DNA of 56,925 nucleotides, from NCBI GenBank assembly GCA_018240505.1, contig JAFEFQ010000235.1:1-56925 (forward strand). Direction: 5' to 3'. Below the pieces are notes generated by a model, which saw nothing but the letters and a program-made list of their open reading frames with translations, did not search any database and was not told where the DNA came from. Shown here one piece after another: positions 1-9,782 of the stretch (position 1 is its first letter; each line of letters begins with the position of its first letter). This DNA is from Pseudomonadota bacterium. GTDB taxonomy: Bacteria; Pseudomonadota; Gammaproteobacteria; Xanthomonadales; Rhodanobacteraceae. Both the position numbers and the translations under genes were made by a program.

Positions 1-1104
1 GGGCACGGCGCCGGACGCGTCGACGCCGGTCTTCTGCTCCCAGCGCCGCAGCAGTTTGTGGCTGCCCGTGTTCGCGACCGGCGTGACGCCGCGCAAGGTG
101 ACGGTCAGGGTATCGCGGTCGATCTTCAGCACCAGCAGCAGCGGGTCCGCGCGATTTTGCAGCACGGCGGTGTCGTCGACGACGGAAACCCAGTCGCCCG
201 GATGCAGGCCGAGCTTGTCGTCGCGGCCCAAGGTCGCCAGCGTCGCCTCGACCTGGGATGCACCGTTGACGGTCGACGGCGCGCCGAGCTGGACGATCGG
301 AAACACGACCGAGCCGTTTTCGCGCGACCAGACAAAGGTCGGCGTGTTGTTCGCGGTCACGCTGCCGCCGTTGAGGATCTCCACGCGATAAAGCTGGTTC
401 TCGGCGCCGCGATACGTCGACGAGGGCGCGATCACGCAGGGCTCGTCCGGCGCGCCCTGCTTCGCGCGCGCGCGCAGGCGCCCGTTGCCCGGCTGCTCCG
501 GTATGCCACCGAGGTCGCAGGGACGGTCGGAGTTCGACGCGCCCGTCCTGACCTGCCAGACGATCTGCGCGCGCGTCGTCGTGTCGGCGCCGCCGAGCGC
601 GATTTCGCGGATATGCGCGTCCTCGACCCAGGTGATGTGCCGTTCCCACACGTCGAGATACGCCAGCGCCGGCGACTTGCTCGCGTCGCCGAATACCTTC
701 GCATCGAATCCGGCCTGGCCCGAATACAGCAGCGGCCCCGGGTTCTCCACGCGGATGCCCTCGACGTAGTAGGCGCCGGGGTTGATCACGAAGTTGTCGC
801 CCTTGGTCAGCGCGTCGCTGAACATCTTCAGCAGGGCCTTGTCGTTCGCATCGCCGCTGCTGGCGAGAACGCTGCCGTCCGGCTTGAGGATGAGATTGGG
901 ATCGGTGACGAGCGCGAAACCCGTGCTGCCGACGGGGGCTCCGTGCGGGCCGATCAGGTCGCGCGCCAGTGCGCGCAGATAGTGCGTGAAGATCGCGGCC
1001 TGCTCGTTCCAGTCCGCGTCGAGCTGCACGCGCCCCTGCTGCATCAGCACGCGCGAATAGTGTCGGGACGGATCGAACGTGTTGCGGGTGAAGTCGCCTT
1101 TCAT
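1..1104 (-). CDS. DUF6519 eCIS-associated protein (partial)
   Basis: The start codon is inside the window and the gene runs off the left edge, so only the first 368 codons are seen. The start (1104) has an AGGAG ribosome site and lies 10 bp after the stop of the preceding baseplate gene. The protein begins MKGDFTRNTF and continues with YSRVLMQQGRVQLDADWNEQ, the N-terminal signature of DUF6519 proteins, which are commonly found beside phage-tail-like injection systems. The visible part has no signal peptide. The role is unknown; its position at the distal end of the tail operon after the tail-P2-I/beta-helix protein suggests a baseplate-attached or fibre-like component. Family assignment is firm, function is inference. 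Confidence 0.85.
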   Translation of the reverse strand, partial: MKGDFTRNTFDPSRHYSRVLMQQGRVQLDADWNEQAAIFTHYLRALARDLIGPHGAPVGSTGFALVTDPNLILKPDGSVLASSGDANDKALLKMFSDALTKGDNFVINPGAYYVEGIRVENPGPLLYSGQAGFDAKVFGDASKSPALAYLDVWERHITWVEDAHIREIALGGADTTTRAQIVWQVRTGASNSDRPCDLGGIPEQPGNGRLRARAKQGAPDEPCVIAPSSTYRGAENQLYRVEILNGGSVTANNTPTFVWSRENGSVVFPIVQLGAPSTVNGASQVEATLATLGRDDKLGLHPGDWVSVVDDTAVLQNRADPLLLVLKIDRDTLTVTLRGVTPVANTGSHKLLRRWEQKTGVDASGAVP

Positions 1105-1114
1105 GGGATTTCTC

Positions 1115-3751
1115 CTAGTTCGCAAGAATGACGCCCGCGTCCATGCCGGCCGGCGTGTATTCGCGCAGACGCGTTTGCAGACCGATTTCGCGCTGCGGCT
1201 GGAACAGGTCGTGATAGACGCCCATCTCGGACCCATCGTCCGCGCCGCGCGCGATTTCCTGCGCGCAATCGCAGGCGAGACGGCAATACGCCGGATTGCC
1301 GTAGCGCGTGCTGTCGAAGGTCGGGCGCACGCGCATCGACTCCGGCTCCTGCGCCGCGGCCAGCGCCGGTGCGGACAGATCCGGATGATCCGCGGCAACC
1401 TGCGCGCGCACGAGGTCGGGCTGGCAGTGATAGCGTTTCGGCGTGCGCGAGTTCGGAGTGACGTAGCAGAAGCGCACGCAACCGCGCTGGCTGCGCGCAA
1501 CGTGGATGCAGCCCATGAAGATCGAATTCCCCGCCAGCGCCAGCGCATGCGTGCGGACCGCGCCGAGCACGGTGCAGCGCAGGATCGAAGCTTCGGCGAA
1601 GGCATACTGACCTTCGCTGGCACCGAGTGCGATGCGCCCGCTGTGCGTCGCATCGACGATGCTGTCACTGATGCGCAGGACCAGCGGATCGCCCAGCGCC
1701 GGATCCGCCGTGATTTCGATCGAGCCGATGATGCTGTGCTCGACGACAAGCGCGGCGCGCGTGTTGATCAGCTCGATGCTCGGCTCGTTCGGACGCTTGG
1801 GCTCGCAGTCGCAATCCAGGCTCCAGCCGGGTACCAGGGTGCAGTGGCGGATCACGACCTCGCACAGGTCGGAGCGCGCGGCGGTCGCGCCGTCGCCGGA
1901 ATCCGGCCCGGTGATCTGCAGTCCGCGCCCGGCGACGAGCACGCCGTCGAGCACGAACCGGCTGCCGTCGCCGCCGGCGACGGCGAACGCGTCCGCAGCG
2001 CCGCTCTGGTAGTCGAGCATGCGCAACACCGGCCGCGTGCGCTCGGCCGCGCGCATCTGCAAGGTCTGATACGGCGCCAACGCGATGTCGATGGCCTCGG
2101 CGTAGACGCCGCTGTCGCTGAATTCGATGATGCCGTAGCGCGGCCGCTCGGCGTTGAACTGCGTCAACGCATCGGCGATGCGCGCAAGCTGCCCCTTGCC
2201 GACGCGATAGATCGCGAAGCTCAGGGCGATGTCTTTCGCGTAGGCGTATTCGAGCAGCAGCCGGTTGAGTCGCGCCGACGCATCGCCCGTGGCGCCGGCG
2301 CCGAGCAGATCATCGACTTCCGCGGGCAACGGTCGCGCGGGATCGGACGGAAACCGCTGCGCGCTGTAAAGCCCGTCGTCCTCGAGCAGCGCATTGAATT
2401 CGCCGACCAGGGCCACGATCAGCGCCGCGGCGAGATCGTCCGGCAGCGGCCCCGCGGTTCCCGACGCCGGCTTTGCAATCGCGGCGCAGCGGTCGATCAA
2501 GTCGAGCGTGGCGGGCGCAAAGCGGCCGCGCAGATAGGCGCCGAGTGCATCGGCATTGCCGCTCAGCGCTATCGCCAGATCCGCGATCCGCTCCGGCACG
2601 ATGTCCGCCGTGCGGAAACGCGACATCTGCGCCAGCGTCGGCTGATGGATCGGCCGCGCATATTCGCCGCCGCCGATATCGGCGACGAAGCCGTAGCGAT
2701 AGTCGACGCTGACGCCTTTCTTCGGCAACTGCCCGGCCGGGAAAAGGACGCGCCCGAGCTGCGGATCGACGGCGACCGTATTGCGCTTCGGCTGGTACGC
2801 CCAGCCGCTCAAGTCGGCGGGGACGATCAGGCCGATCGGAATCGGCTGCTCGGCGTTTTTGCTCGGCCAATCGGGCGCGTAAATCGCGAAGCTCTTGCCC
2901 ACGCCGTACCAGGTCGGCGACGCTGCGACCGTCGGCGGGTGTTTGTCGTCGCTGACCTGGAACGCCTGGCGCCGGATCGGCACCGGCAGCGTCGCCTCGG
3001 TCGCCGGCGCGACCTCGGGCTGCGGCTTTGTATACAAAGGCGCATCGTTGCCGAGCACGCTGAAGCTGAAGCATTGCGGCCCGGTTTTTTCCAGGCAATA
3101 GGCCGAGGTGCCGGTCACCGGATACGACTTCATGCGGAACACGAACGCGCCGACGCTCGGGATGTTGTAGCGCCCGTGCCGACGCCGCGAGTCGATGCGG
3201 CGCACGTCGACGCTGCGCGCGCTGCGGTCGAACGCCGTGCCGATCCGATCGAGCGCGTCCGCGTCACGCAGTCCGAGTACCCTGCCGCGGTGCGGATGCC
3301 GATGATTCAAATGCTGGGTCCAGCCGAGCCGGCGGTAGAACTCCTCGGCGAAACCGGGCCACGCCGCCACGTCCTCGATCAGCTCCGTCAGCGCCGACAA
3401 GGTACCCTTGCGCCGGCGCAACGCGATCGTGTTCGCCACTTCACGGCGCGGGATCAGCCAGCTATTCAGCCGCCGTCCTTCCGTCGTGGCCGGATCGCCC
3501 GGGTCGCCCGCCTCGTGCACGGGCTGGTAGCCGACCAGATCGCCGATGTACGCCACCGCCCAATCGGCGCAGGTCTCGATGAACCAGTCGTCGCGCAACC
3601 GCGCGATGTCGTTCTCGACGACGCAGACCTGTTCGTTGATCACGCGCAGCAGGGCGCGCAGCGGATAGCCTTGCTCGGAGTCCTTGCTGCGATGGAACGC
3701 GGGCAGCAAATCGAACAGGCGATCGGGCGATGGGTTCGGCGCGAGGCTCAT
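1115..3751 (-). CDS. Phage tail P2 I-like / beta-helix baseplate protein
   Basis: An 878-residue protein. The first ~130 residues (LLPAFHRSKDSEQGYPL onward, with WAVAYIGDLVGYQP and RRKGTL) match the tail-protein-I (gpI) type found in contractile tails, which sits at the baseplate periphery and holds fibres. Residues from about 560 to 780 have repeated short beta-strand rungs typical of a right-handed parallel beta-helix (for example CEVVIRHCTLVPG and LVVEHSIIGSIEI), a fold used by tailspikes. The start overlaps the previous gene by 4 bp (ATGA). The fusion of a baseplate anchor to a beta-helix suggests a receptor-binding or spike role. That role is inferred; the gpI-like part is well supported. 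Confidence 0.8.
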   Translation of the reverse strand: MSLAPNPSPDRLFDLLPAFHRSKDSEQGYPLRALLRVINEQVCVVENDIARLRDDWFIETCADWAVAYIGDLVGYQPVHEAGDPGDPATTEGRRLNSWLIPRREVANTIALRRRKGTLSALTELIEDVAAWPGFAEEFYRRLGWTQHLNHRHPHRGRVLGLRDADALDRIGTAFDRSARSVDVRRIDSRRRHGRYNIPSVGAFVFRMKSYPVTGTSAYCLEKTGPQCFSFSVLGNDAPLYTKPQPEVAPATEATLPVPIRRQAFQVSDDKHPPTVAASPTWYGVGKSFAIYAPDWPSKNAEQPIPIGLIVPADLSGWAYQPKRNTVAVDPQLGRVLFPAGQLPKKGVSVDYRYGFVADIGGGEYARPIHQPTLAQMSRFRTADIVPERIADLAIALSGNADALGAYLRGRFAPATLDLIDRCAAIAKPASGTAGPLPDDLAAALIVALVGEFNALLEDDGLYSAQRFPSDPARPLPAEVDDLLGAGATGDASARLNRLLLEYAYAKDIALSFAIYRVGKGQLARIADALTQFNAERPRYGIIEFSDSGVYAEAIDIALAPYQTLQMRAAERTRPVLRMLDYQSGAADAFAVAGGDGSRFVLDGVLVAGRGLQITGPDSGDGATAARSDLCEVVIRHCTLVPGWSLDCDCEPKRPNEPSIELINTRAALVVEHSIIGSIEITADPALGDPLVLRISDSIVDATHSGRIALGASEGQYAFAEASILRCTVLGAVRTHALALAGNSIFMGCIHVARSQRGCVRFCYVTPNSRTPKRYHCQPDLVRAQVAADHPDLSAPALAAAQEPESMRVRPTFDSTRYGNPAYCRLACDCAQEIARGADDGSEMGVYHDLFQPQREIGLQTRLREYTPAGMDAGVILAN

Positions 3752-6700
3752 GACGCAAGCTCCAGTATCAATGCCTCAGGCACGTTGGCCGGGAGATAGG
3801 CGATCTGCGCGGGCGACACCTTGAGCGTTCCATCCGCCGCGGTGTGCGCCGTCGCCGCGGGAACCGCGAGCCAACCGTTCGCGCCGGCGCCCTCGTCGCC
3901 GGCGCCGGGTTCCGGCACCAGCGCGAACCATGGCGGCGATTTTTCGGCCGCGCCTGCCGCGGCGGACGACGGCGGCACGGACGCGGCCGGAGTCGGCGTG
4001 GCCGTCGGTGAAGCCGGTGCGAGCCCGGCGATCAAATCGCCGTCATCGAGCAGATGCACCGAGCCGCCGGCGACATGCGCCACGCCTCGTACCGATTGGA
4101 TCGCGGCGATGACCTCGCTGGCGAACACGGGCTGGCCGAGACCGCGCGCCTGGAAGCCGAACGCGCCGTTCAACGCCGCGACGATGCGCGGCTGCACGTC
4201 GTTCCAATCGTAGTCGGGCCGCAACGCGACCCTGGCTTCGATCACCAGCGCCAGCGCATCGCGGATGTCGACGCGGATCGGCAGGTGCGGGTCGCCGAAC
4301 GCGTGCAGCGCCTCGACCAGGTTTCGGTACAGATCGGAACTGGCGTCGATCGGCGCGTCGTCGATGCCGGCGACCGTCACCTCGACGAAATCGCCGCCCG
4401 GTCCGGGCAGCTTGATCGCGGTGGCCTTGCCGATGCCCGCGAACGTGCTGGCGAAGTCCGCGTAGTCGCGCACCGAGACCAGCCGGTCGAGCGCGGTGAC
4501 CGAGAGCGGCGCGTTGACGCGCGCCTGCGCCAGCGTGTCGGCGTCGGCGCCGCCCGAGGCGCGGATCGGGTTGGTCACCGCGCTCGCGCCGAGCGGCTTG
4601 TCGGCGAGTACCGTCAATTGTCCCGCGCGCACGTTGCCGCCCGCGCCGATGCCGCTGCGATAGACGGCGGCGACGTTGTCCTGCCCGGTCGGCAGGCGCG
4701 CGCCGTGGTTGCCGTCCCCGAACATGATGCTGGTCGCTTCGCTGTCGTCGCGGCGAGTGCGGTAGGCGCGCGCGCTGGCGTCCTCGCCCGCGAGGTCGTC
4801 GGTCTCGTGCCAGAGCAGTTGATTGACGCGCACTTGCAAGGTCGACGCGACACCGTCCGGCGTCGGCGCGGAAACCCTGGTCAAAGGCGGCGCCTTCAAC
4901 GCGAACTGCTGGAAGATCTGCGTCGCGTCGCCGGAGCCCAGCGTTTCCTTCGTCGTCTGCCCGTGCGTAGCGCGCACGACGTTGCCGTAGATCGTGAACG
5001 TGGCGCGCTTGTAGGTGTAGGCCAGCGGCGCGGCGAGCTTGACGAAGGTGTGCAGCGTATCGCCGGGAAGATTCGCCGCAGCCCCGGGCAACGGTTTGCC
5101 GCTCGCGTCCAAAGGCGTAAGCGCGGTCAATCCGTGGCGCACCGATGCGATCATCGCGCGCTCGGCGACTTGCACCTCGGTCTGCTTGTCCTGCGCGCCG
5201 TTGCCCAGGGTCAAGTCCGCGCGTTCGCCGCCGGCGATCACCCACAGTCCAGGCACGAGGCCGTCGTAGTATTGGTCGAGTTCGATCTCGTCGGTATCGA
5301 CCGTGTTGCCGGCCACGTCGCCCTGCAGCGGATCGGAGGCAGGCGTCAATTCCTCGCTTTGTGCATAGATGCGGGTGTTGCGCAACACGTCGAGCCAGTG
5401 GACGTCGCCGTGGGCCGTGCCCGGAAGCCAGTTCGAATCGACGGTCAGGCGACTGATCTGCGCTGAAATCACCGCGCCGATCGATCCGGTGACGGCCTGA
5501 TTGTCGAGCACGGCGTGCACGGTCGCCGGTGCCGGGCTGCCGCCGACCGCAACGCCGGGGTCGACGACGACCCAACTCGGTGCGGCACCGCTGCCTGGTT
5601 TGATCGACTCGTACTTCGCGTCGAGCGGAAGGTCGGTCGTGGTCTTCGGGATGCCATCCGTGCCCAGGACGATGGCCAGCGAAAGGTCACCGTAGTCGAT
5701 CGTGGGCGGCGCGCCGCCGATGAGGCTTTTTACATAACGGCCCGGCGCCGCATTGCCGAACAGCGCCGCCTTCAGCCGCAACGCATACACCTTGATCGGC
5801 GACGGCTCCGCGGCAACCATGTTCACGCTGCGCAGTCCGGGCACCAGCGTGTCCGCGAGCATCGGCAGATGCGCGAGCAGCGCCTTCGAATGGAACTCGC
5901 CGCCTTGCTGCAGCATGGCCGCGGCGCTGCGCGGCACCACCAGCGCGTTGCGCGGTTGCGCGGTCAGCGGCTTCGTGAGCGAAGCCAACAGTGCCTGGGC
6001 TGGCGTCAGTCCCCGTTCTTGTCCGGCGCGGCTCGCGGTTCTCGCCAGCGGAGTCGTTTCGGCCGGTGAATTCCAGCCGCGCAACTGCACCCACGTACGC
6101 TTGTCGTCGGGCTGTGGAGTCACCGCGTCGATGCGATACGCAGTGGGCGCGCCGCTGCCGTAGTCGATCAGCAAGGCGTCGTTCGGCTTGAGTTGCGTAC
6201 TGGTGCCATCCAGATACAGGCCGGTTTGCAACGCGTCGTATTGCGTGGCGTATTGCGGCGAGGTGACCGTTCCCGTCGCCGGATCGACGCTCGGAGGCGC
6301 CGCGCGCCACTGTGGCTGCGCCATGCGCACCTTGATCTGACTCCATTCCGGCCGCGCGTCGAGCGCTTCCGCGGTTTCGAACGTCTGCATTTTTTCGCCG
6401 GCCGCCGGCACGCTCTGCACGCGCGTGCCGACCGCAATCGTGACCGGCGAGGCATTGGCATCGACCGTATAGACCAGATAAGCGCTGGCGGATACGCCCG
6501 GCCGCATTTCGTATCCGGTCAGGCGGCCGAGCTGCAGGATCGAATTGCGTTCGGTCGCGGTGCGCAGATAGCCTTCGTTGGCGATGCGGTCCTGATAGAA
6601 CGACAGCACCTCGGCCGCGATTGCCCAGCCATCGCAGAGCGCGATCGAGGGATCGGCAGCGTCGCGCGTGCGCAAGGCGGCGAGTTGCGGAAAATCCGTG

Positions 6701-6843
6701 CTCGCCAGGCGCGCATGCATCGTCCCGAGAAAAGACGCATAGCCACCCGGCCGGTGGCGGATCGCGCGCAGGCCCGGACGGTTTTCTTCGGCGGCGGGCG
6801 TCGCGACCCGCACGCCGGTGCAACAGCCGCAGGTGCAGCTCAT
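3748..6843 (-). CDS. eCIS baseplate wedge protein (gp6/BaseplateJ-like, large)
   Basis: A 1031-residue protein related to the Afp11/Afp12 baseplate wedge family. It begins with a cysteine cluster (MSCTCGCC), then the conserved block with YQDRIANEGYLRTA near residue 80. The baseplate-J-like core lies around residues 690-900, with FGDGNHGARLPTG and then the RASGGADADTLAQAR and LVSVRDYADFA blocks. The C-terminus (about 950-1031) has a Pro/Ala/Thr-rich linker and a short extra tail. I chose the ATG at 6843 because it overlaps the preceding stop by 4 bp; an open frame continues upstream but is Arg-rich and antisense-like. It probably forms the wedge ring that connects the hub to fibres and triggers sheath contraction. 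Confidence 0.85.
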   Translation of the reverse strand: MSCTCGCCTGVRVATPAAEENRPGLRAIRHRPGGYASFLGTMHARLASTDFPQLAALRTRDAADPSIALCDGWAIAAEVLSFYQDRIANEGYLRTATERNSILQLGRLTGYEMRPGVSASAYLVYTVDANASPVTIAVGTRVQSVPAAGEKMQTFETAEALDARPEWSQIKVRMAQPQWRAAPPSVDPATGTVTSPQYATQYDALQTGLYLDGTSTQLKPNDALLIDYGSGAPTAYRIDAVTPQPDDKRTWVQLRGWNSPAETTPLARTASRAGQERGLTPAQALLASLTKPLTAQPRNALVVPRSAAAMLQQGGEFHSKALLAHLPMLADTLVPGLRSVNMVAAEPSPIKVYALRLKAALFGNAAPGRYVKSLIGGAPPTIDYGDLSLAIVLGTDGIPKTTTDLPLDAKYESIKPGSGAAPSWVVVDPGVAVGGSPAPATVHAVLDNQAVTGSIGAVISAQISRLTVDSNWLPGTAHGDVHWLDVLRNTRIYAQSEELTPASDPLQGDVAGNTVDTDEIELDQYYDGLVPGLWVIAGGERADLTLGNGAQDKQTEVQVAERAMIASVRHGLTALTPLDASGKPLPGAAANLPGDTLHTFVKLAAPLAYTYKRATFTIYGNVVRATHGQTTKETLGSGDATQIFQQFALKAPPLTRVSAPTPDGVASTLQVRVNQLLWHETDDLAGEDASARAYRTRRDDSEATSIMFGDGNHGARLPTGQDNVAAVYRSGIGAGGNVRAGQLTVLADKPLGASAVTNPIRASGGADADTLAQARVNAPLSVTALDRLVSVRDYADFASTFAGIGKATAIKLPGPGGDFVEVTVAGIDDAPIDASSDLYRNLVEALHAFGDPHLPIRVDIRDALALVIEARVALRPDYDWNDVQPRIVAALNGAFGFQARGLGQPVFASEVIAAIQSVRGVAHVAGGSVHLLDDGDLIAGLAPASPTATPTPAASVPPSSAAAGAAEKSPPWFALVPEPGAGDEGAGANGWLAVPAATAHTAADGTLKVSPAQIAYLPANVPEALILELAS

Positions 6844-9416
6844 CGTCCACCTCCCATGCGCAGTTTCAACTGGCCGTGTTCGGGAAAATCCGGATCGTTG
6901 TCGACCTGCGCGATCTCGCTGCTCGCGAGCTCGAGCACTCCCGGCGGCGGGTCCGCGGCCGCCTCGTCCTGGCGGCGCAACTCGAGCAGGTTGACGCTCT
7001 GCACGCCTTCGACCCGTTGCGCCGCCGCGATCAGGTCGGAAGCGTAGACATCCTCGCCGAAGCTCAGCCGATCCGGATGGAAGAAGCCGAGGCTGCCGTC
7101 GGCGAGGCGGCGATTGCCGAGTGCGTCGGCCAACGCCGCCTGCACGTGGCCGCGCAGGTAGTCGGGCAGCACGCAGATCTGCAGCGTGATCGCGAGCGGC
7201 ACGTAGATCGCCGGCCGCACCGCGAGATCGTGGCCGACGCGGCGATAGGCCTCGAGTTGCCGGTCGATCTGCGCACGCAGCGCGGGGCTGGCGTCCTCGC
7301 TGCCGAGCGGATCGATCGCGACGTCGGCCTCGTACCAGCTTCCGGTCCAGTTCAACTGCGCATTCGCGCGCTGCAGCCGGGCGTCCTGTTCGGCGAGCCG
7401 CGCGTAGTCGTCGGCGGTGATCGCGCGCAGCTTTTTCTTGCGCAACGCATGCGGCGCGGCGAGCCTGGCCTCGGCCAGGGTTTCCGGCGCGGTACCGCCT
7501 TGCGCGGGCAGCGGATTGCGCGGCGCGAGATTCGCGCCGTCGATCACGACGTTGCGCAGCACGATGTACGCAATCGCCTCGGCCGCGACGTTGCCCGCGG
7601 CCTGGTTGCCGACGCGATACTTCGCGGCGAAGCGCGAGCCCGCGTCGGGCCGCCGGCCCAGACGCCCGTCGCCGAAGCGCAGGTGGCCGGCTCCGTCGTC
7701 GTCGACTTCGACGACGAAATCGCGATCGTCGCCGCCGCTGCGCAGAAGGTCGCAGCGGACGTTCCACTCCGCGCTTGCGGCATTCGGCTTCGCCGCGGTC
7801 TCGGTCAACTCCAGCTGCGCGAGCGCCTTGTGCGGGTCCTGCGCCAGCGCGATCGTCGCCGGCGTTCCGGGCGTGGGCGGTTCGCGATAGATCAGCGGCC
7901 CCTGTTTCAGGATCGGCGCGAACACCTGCCCTTGCTCGACGCTGTCGGGCACGACGCCCTCGCATCCGCAGCAGCCCGCACCGCCGCCGCTGCCGACCGT
8001 TCCCACGGTCTCGTCCACGCAGGCGCCGTGATCGACCAGGATCACGTTGCCGCGCGCGACGCTGATGTCGCCGATGCGCCGGCAATCGGGCGCGGGCAGG
8101 CGCGCCGACAGGCACAGCGCGAACGGCAGCGCGTCTTCCCACGCCCATTCGATCTCGACGATCGCCTGCCGCAACAGCGCATCGGTCGTGTACGCCACGC
8201 GCGTCAGCCGCACCGCGCAGCGATGCCGCGGGTCCGCGTCGGCCGGATTGCCCGTGGTGGGTCCGAGCACTTCCTCGAAGATCAGCACGTCGCCGACCGC
8301 GAGCAGCCGCGGCGGATCGAGCGTCGGGGCTTCGACCGGTTTCGCGGCCGTGCCGGATTTCTGCACGGCAGCGGGCGCGGTCTGCGTCACTGGCGACGGC
8401 GCGGGGTCGTACAAGGTCGCGCGGGTCGCGCCCTTGGGCAGGCAGCATTCTTCGTCGCCCCAGGTGTAGAAACGGATGCGCACCAATGATTCGTGCAGCA
8501 CCACGTCTTCACGGCAGACCGGCTCAAAGACCTCGAACAGACCGGACGGCAGCGATTGCAATGCGGATTCCTGCAGCACCTGCCCGCGCGCGAGTCCGCG
8601 CAGCGGCTGCGCGGCGGTGACGAAGTAGTACGAGCCGGCGACCAGGCTCGGCTCGCCCGTGCAACCCAGCGTCAGCCACGCGCGCGCATTGCAGCCCTCG
8701 TGCAGGCGATAGTCGACCAGGCGCGCGTGCCGGCGCACCGAAATGCGCGTGCGCGCCGTGTCGAGATACGCTTCGGTCGCGACCGCGTCCTGGTAGTAGC
8801 TCAACTGGTCGGCGACATAGGCGAGCAATTCGACCAGGGTCACGCCGATGTCGGGTACGTGGCGCTCGCGCCAGTCCGGCATCGTCACGGCGAGGCGGTC
8901 GAGGATCAACTGGCGGAAGCTTGCGTAGTCCTTGACCAGGTAGTCGATCGGCGGCAGGGTCTGCGCATCGTCGGGGCAGCTCTCGGCGGCGACGCAATCG
9001 AAATCGGACGCACAGCCGGTCTTGAAGTCGAAGTCGATATGGTCGTAGCGCGGGTCGAATCCTGGCAACGCCTGCTCGTGCATCGCGCCGTCGTCGCCGA
9101 GCACGTTCTCGACCAGGCGCAAGCTGTACGTGGAAAAATCGCCGTAGCGGTTCAGCGTGACCTGCAGGCACTCGGCGGCCTCGTCCGTACCCGCGGGCGC
9201 GGCGTTCACGGCTATTGCCGCGATGCCGGTGACGCGGCGTCCGCCGTCGATGCGGAAATTGGCCGCGGTCAGGGCCTGCGCCGGTGCGCTGAAAAAGTAT
9301 ACCGACAGCGTGAGCTGGTCGTCGGCAACCTCGACGTAGTCGATGCCATTCCAGTTCGCATTGGCGAACAGTTCGCGCCGGCGCGCATCGATGCGGCAAT
9401 TCATCGTCGCGGACAT
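6840..9416 (-). CDS. eCIS baseplate wedge protein (Afp11-like)
   Basis: An 858-residue protein with the baseplate-J-like signature: an N-terminal segment with YVADQLSYYQDAVATEAYL (about 275-293), and a later core with LRFGDGRLGRRP and TLAEARLAAPHALRKKKLRAI blocks, similar in order to the neighbouring 1031-residue protein. The two are thus paired wedge subunits, as Afp11 and Afp12 are. It is cysteine-rich around the middle (GAGCCGCEG), which is unusual and may bind metal. The start codon shares one base with the stop of the gp25-like gene (TGATG). The product should assemble with gp25 and the hub in the cytoplasm. Confidence 0.87.
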   Translation of the reverse strand: MSATMNCRIDARRRELFANANWNGIDYVEVADDQLTLSVYFFSAPAQALTAANFRIDGGRRVTGIAAIAVNAAPAGTDEAAECLQVTLNRYGDFSTYSLRLVENVLGDDGAMHEQALPGFDPRYDHIDFDFKTGCASDFDCVAAESCPDDAQTLPPIDYLVKDYASFRQLILDRLAVTMPDWRERHVPDIGVTLVELLAYVADQLSYYQDAVATEAYLDTARTRISVRRHARLVDYRLHEGCNARAWLTLGCTGEPSLVAGSYYFVTAAQPLRGLARGQVLQESALQSLPSGLFEVFEPVCREDVVLHESLVRIRFYTWGDEECCLPKGATRATLYDPAPSPVTQTAPAAVQKSGTAAKPVEAPTLDPPRLLAVGDVLIFEEVLGPTTGNPADADPRHRCAVRLTRVAYTTDALLRQAIVEIEWAWEDALPFALCLSARLPAPDCRRIGDISVARGNVILVDHGACVDETVGTVGSGGGAGCCGCEGVVPDSVEQGQVFAPILKQGPLIYREPPTPGTPATIALAQDPHKALAQLELTETAAKPNAASAEWNVRCDLLRSGGDDRDFVVEVDDDGAGHLRFGDGRLGRRPDAGSRFAAKYRVGNQAAGNVAAEAIAYIVLRNVVIDGANLAPRNPLPAQGGTAPETLAEARLAAPHALRKKKLRAITADDYARLAEQDARLQRANAQLNWTGSWYEADVAIDPLGSEDASPALRAQIDRQLEAYRRVGHDLAVRPAIYVPLAITLQICVLPDYLRGHVQAALADALGNRRLADGSLGFFHPDRLSFGEDVYASDLIAAAQRVEGVQSVNLLELRRQDEAAADPPPGVLELASSEIAQVDNDPDFPEHGQLKLRMGGGR

Positions 9417-9781
9417 CACGGCGCTCCCTGGATCAGGGTCACCGTTTGCACCTGCCCGGTCGCCTTGAGCGCATAGGTCAGGTTGACGGTGAGCGTGGCG
9501 TCCACGCTCGTCACTTCGAGCGCGGCGATGGCGATCACGTCGCCGAGCCACTGGTTGAGCGCCGCCTGCGCGGTGAACTGCACGGTCGCGGCGAGCTCCG
9601 GGCTGTTCGGCGCGAACACGAGCTGACGCAGGCCGCAACCGAAGTCGGGCCGGTTGACGCGCTCGCCCGGATCGGTGAACAGCAACTGCTCGATCATGTC
9701 GCGCACGTGATCGGCGTAGTCGGTCTGCGCGGTGGCGCCGCGCGCATCGAAGTGAAAAGGAAAGTCGATGTTCATGTGCAC
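9416..9781 (-). CDS. gp25-like baseplate wedge protein (Afp9-like)
   Basis: A 121-residue protein of the T4 gp25/Afp9 family, which initiates sheath assembly and clamps the inner wedge ring. It shows the family features: an N-terminal segment with DYADHVRDMIEQLLFTDPGE, the motif RVNRPDFGCGLRQLVF (the family normally has a conserved E/D-x-G-x-G-L-x-x-hhF pattern) and an IAALEVTSVDATLTVNLTY strand near the end. Methionine 1 and the next methionine (9775) are both possible starts. It follows the PAAR-like gene with a 1-bp gap. Confidence 0.9.
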   Translation of the reverse strand: MHMNIDFPFHFDARGATAQTDYADHVRDMIEQLLFTDPGERVNRPDFGCGLRQLVFAPNSPELAATVQFTAQAALNQWLGDVIAIAALEVTSVDATLTVNLTYALKATGQVQTVTLIQGAP

Positions 9782-9782
9782 C

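Noticed and set aside
1079..3799. 906-codon plus-strand open frame
   Set aside because: It is antisense to the tail-P2-I gene, Arg/Ala-rich, has no domain and exists because GC-rich codon use opens the opposite frame.
6844..8448. Upstream extension of the 1031-residue baseplate gene to a 1566-residue frame
   Set aside because: The extension overlaps the neighbouring wedge gene in another frame and is low-complexity Arg; the ATG at 6843 fits the ATGA overlaps of the operon.
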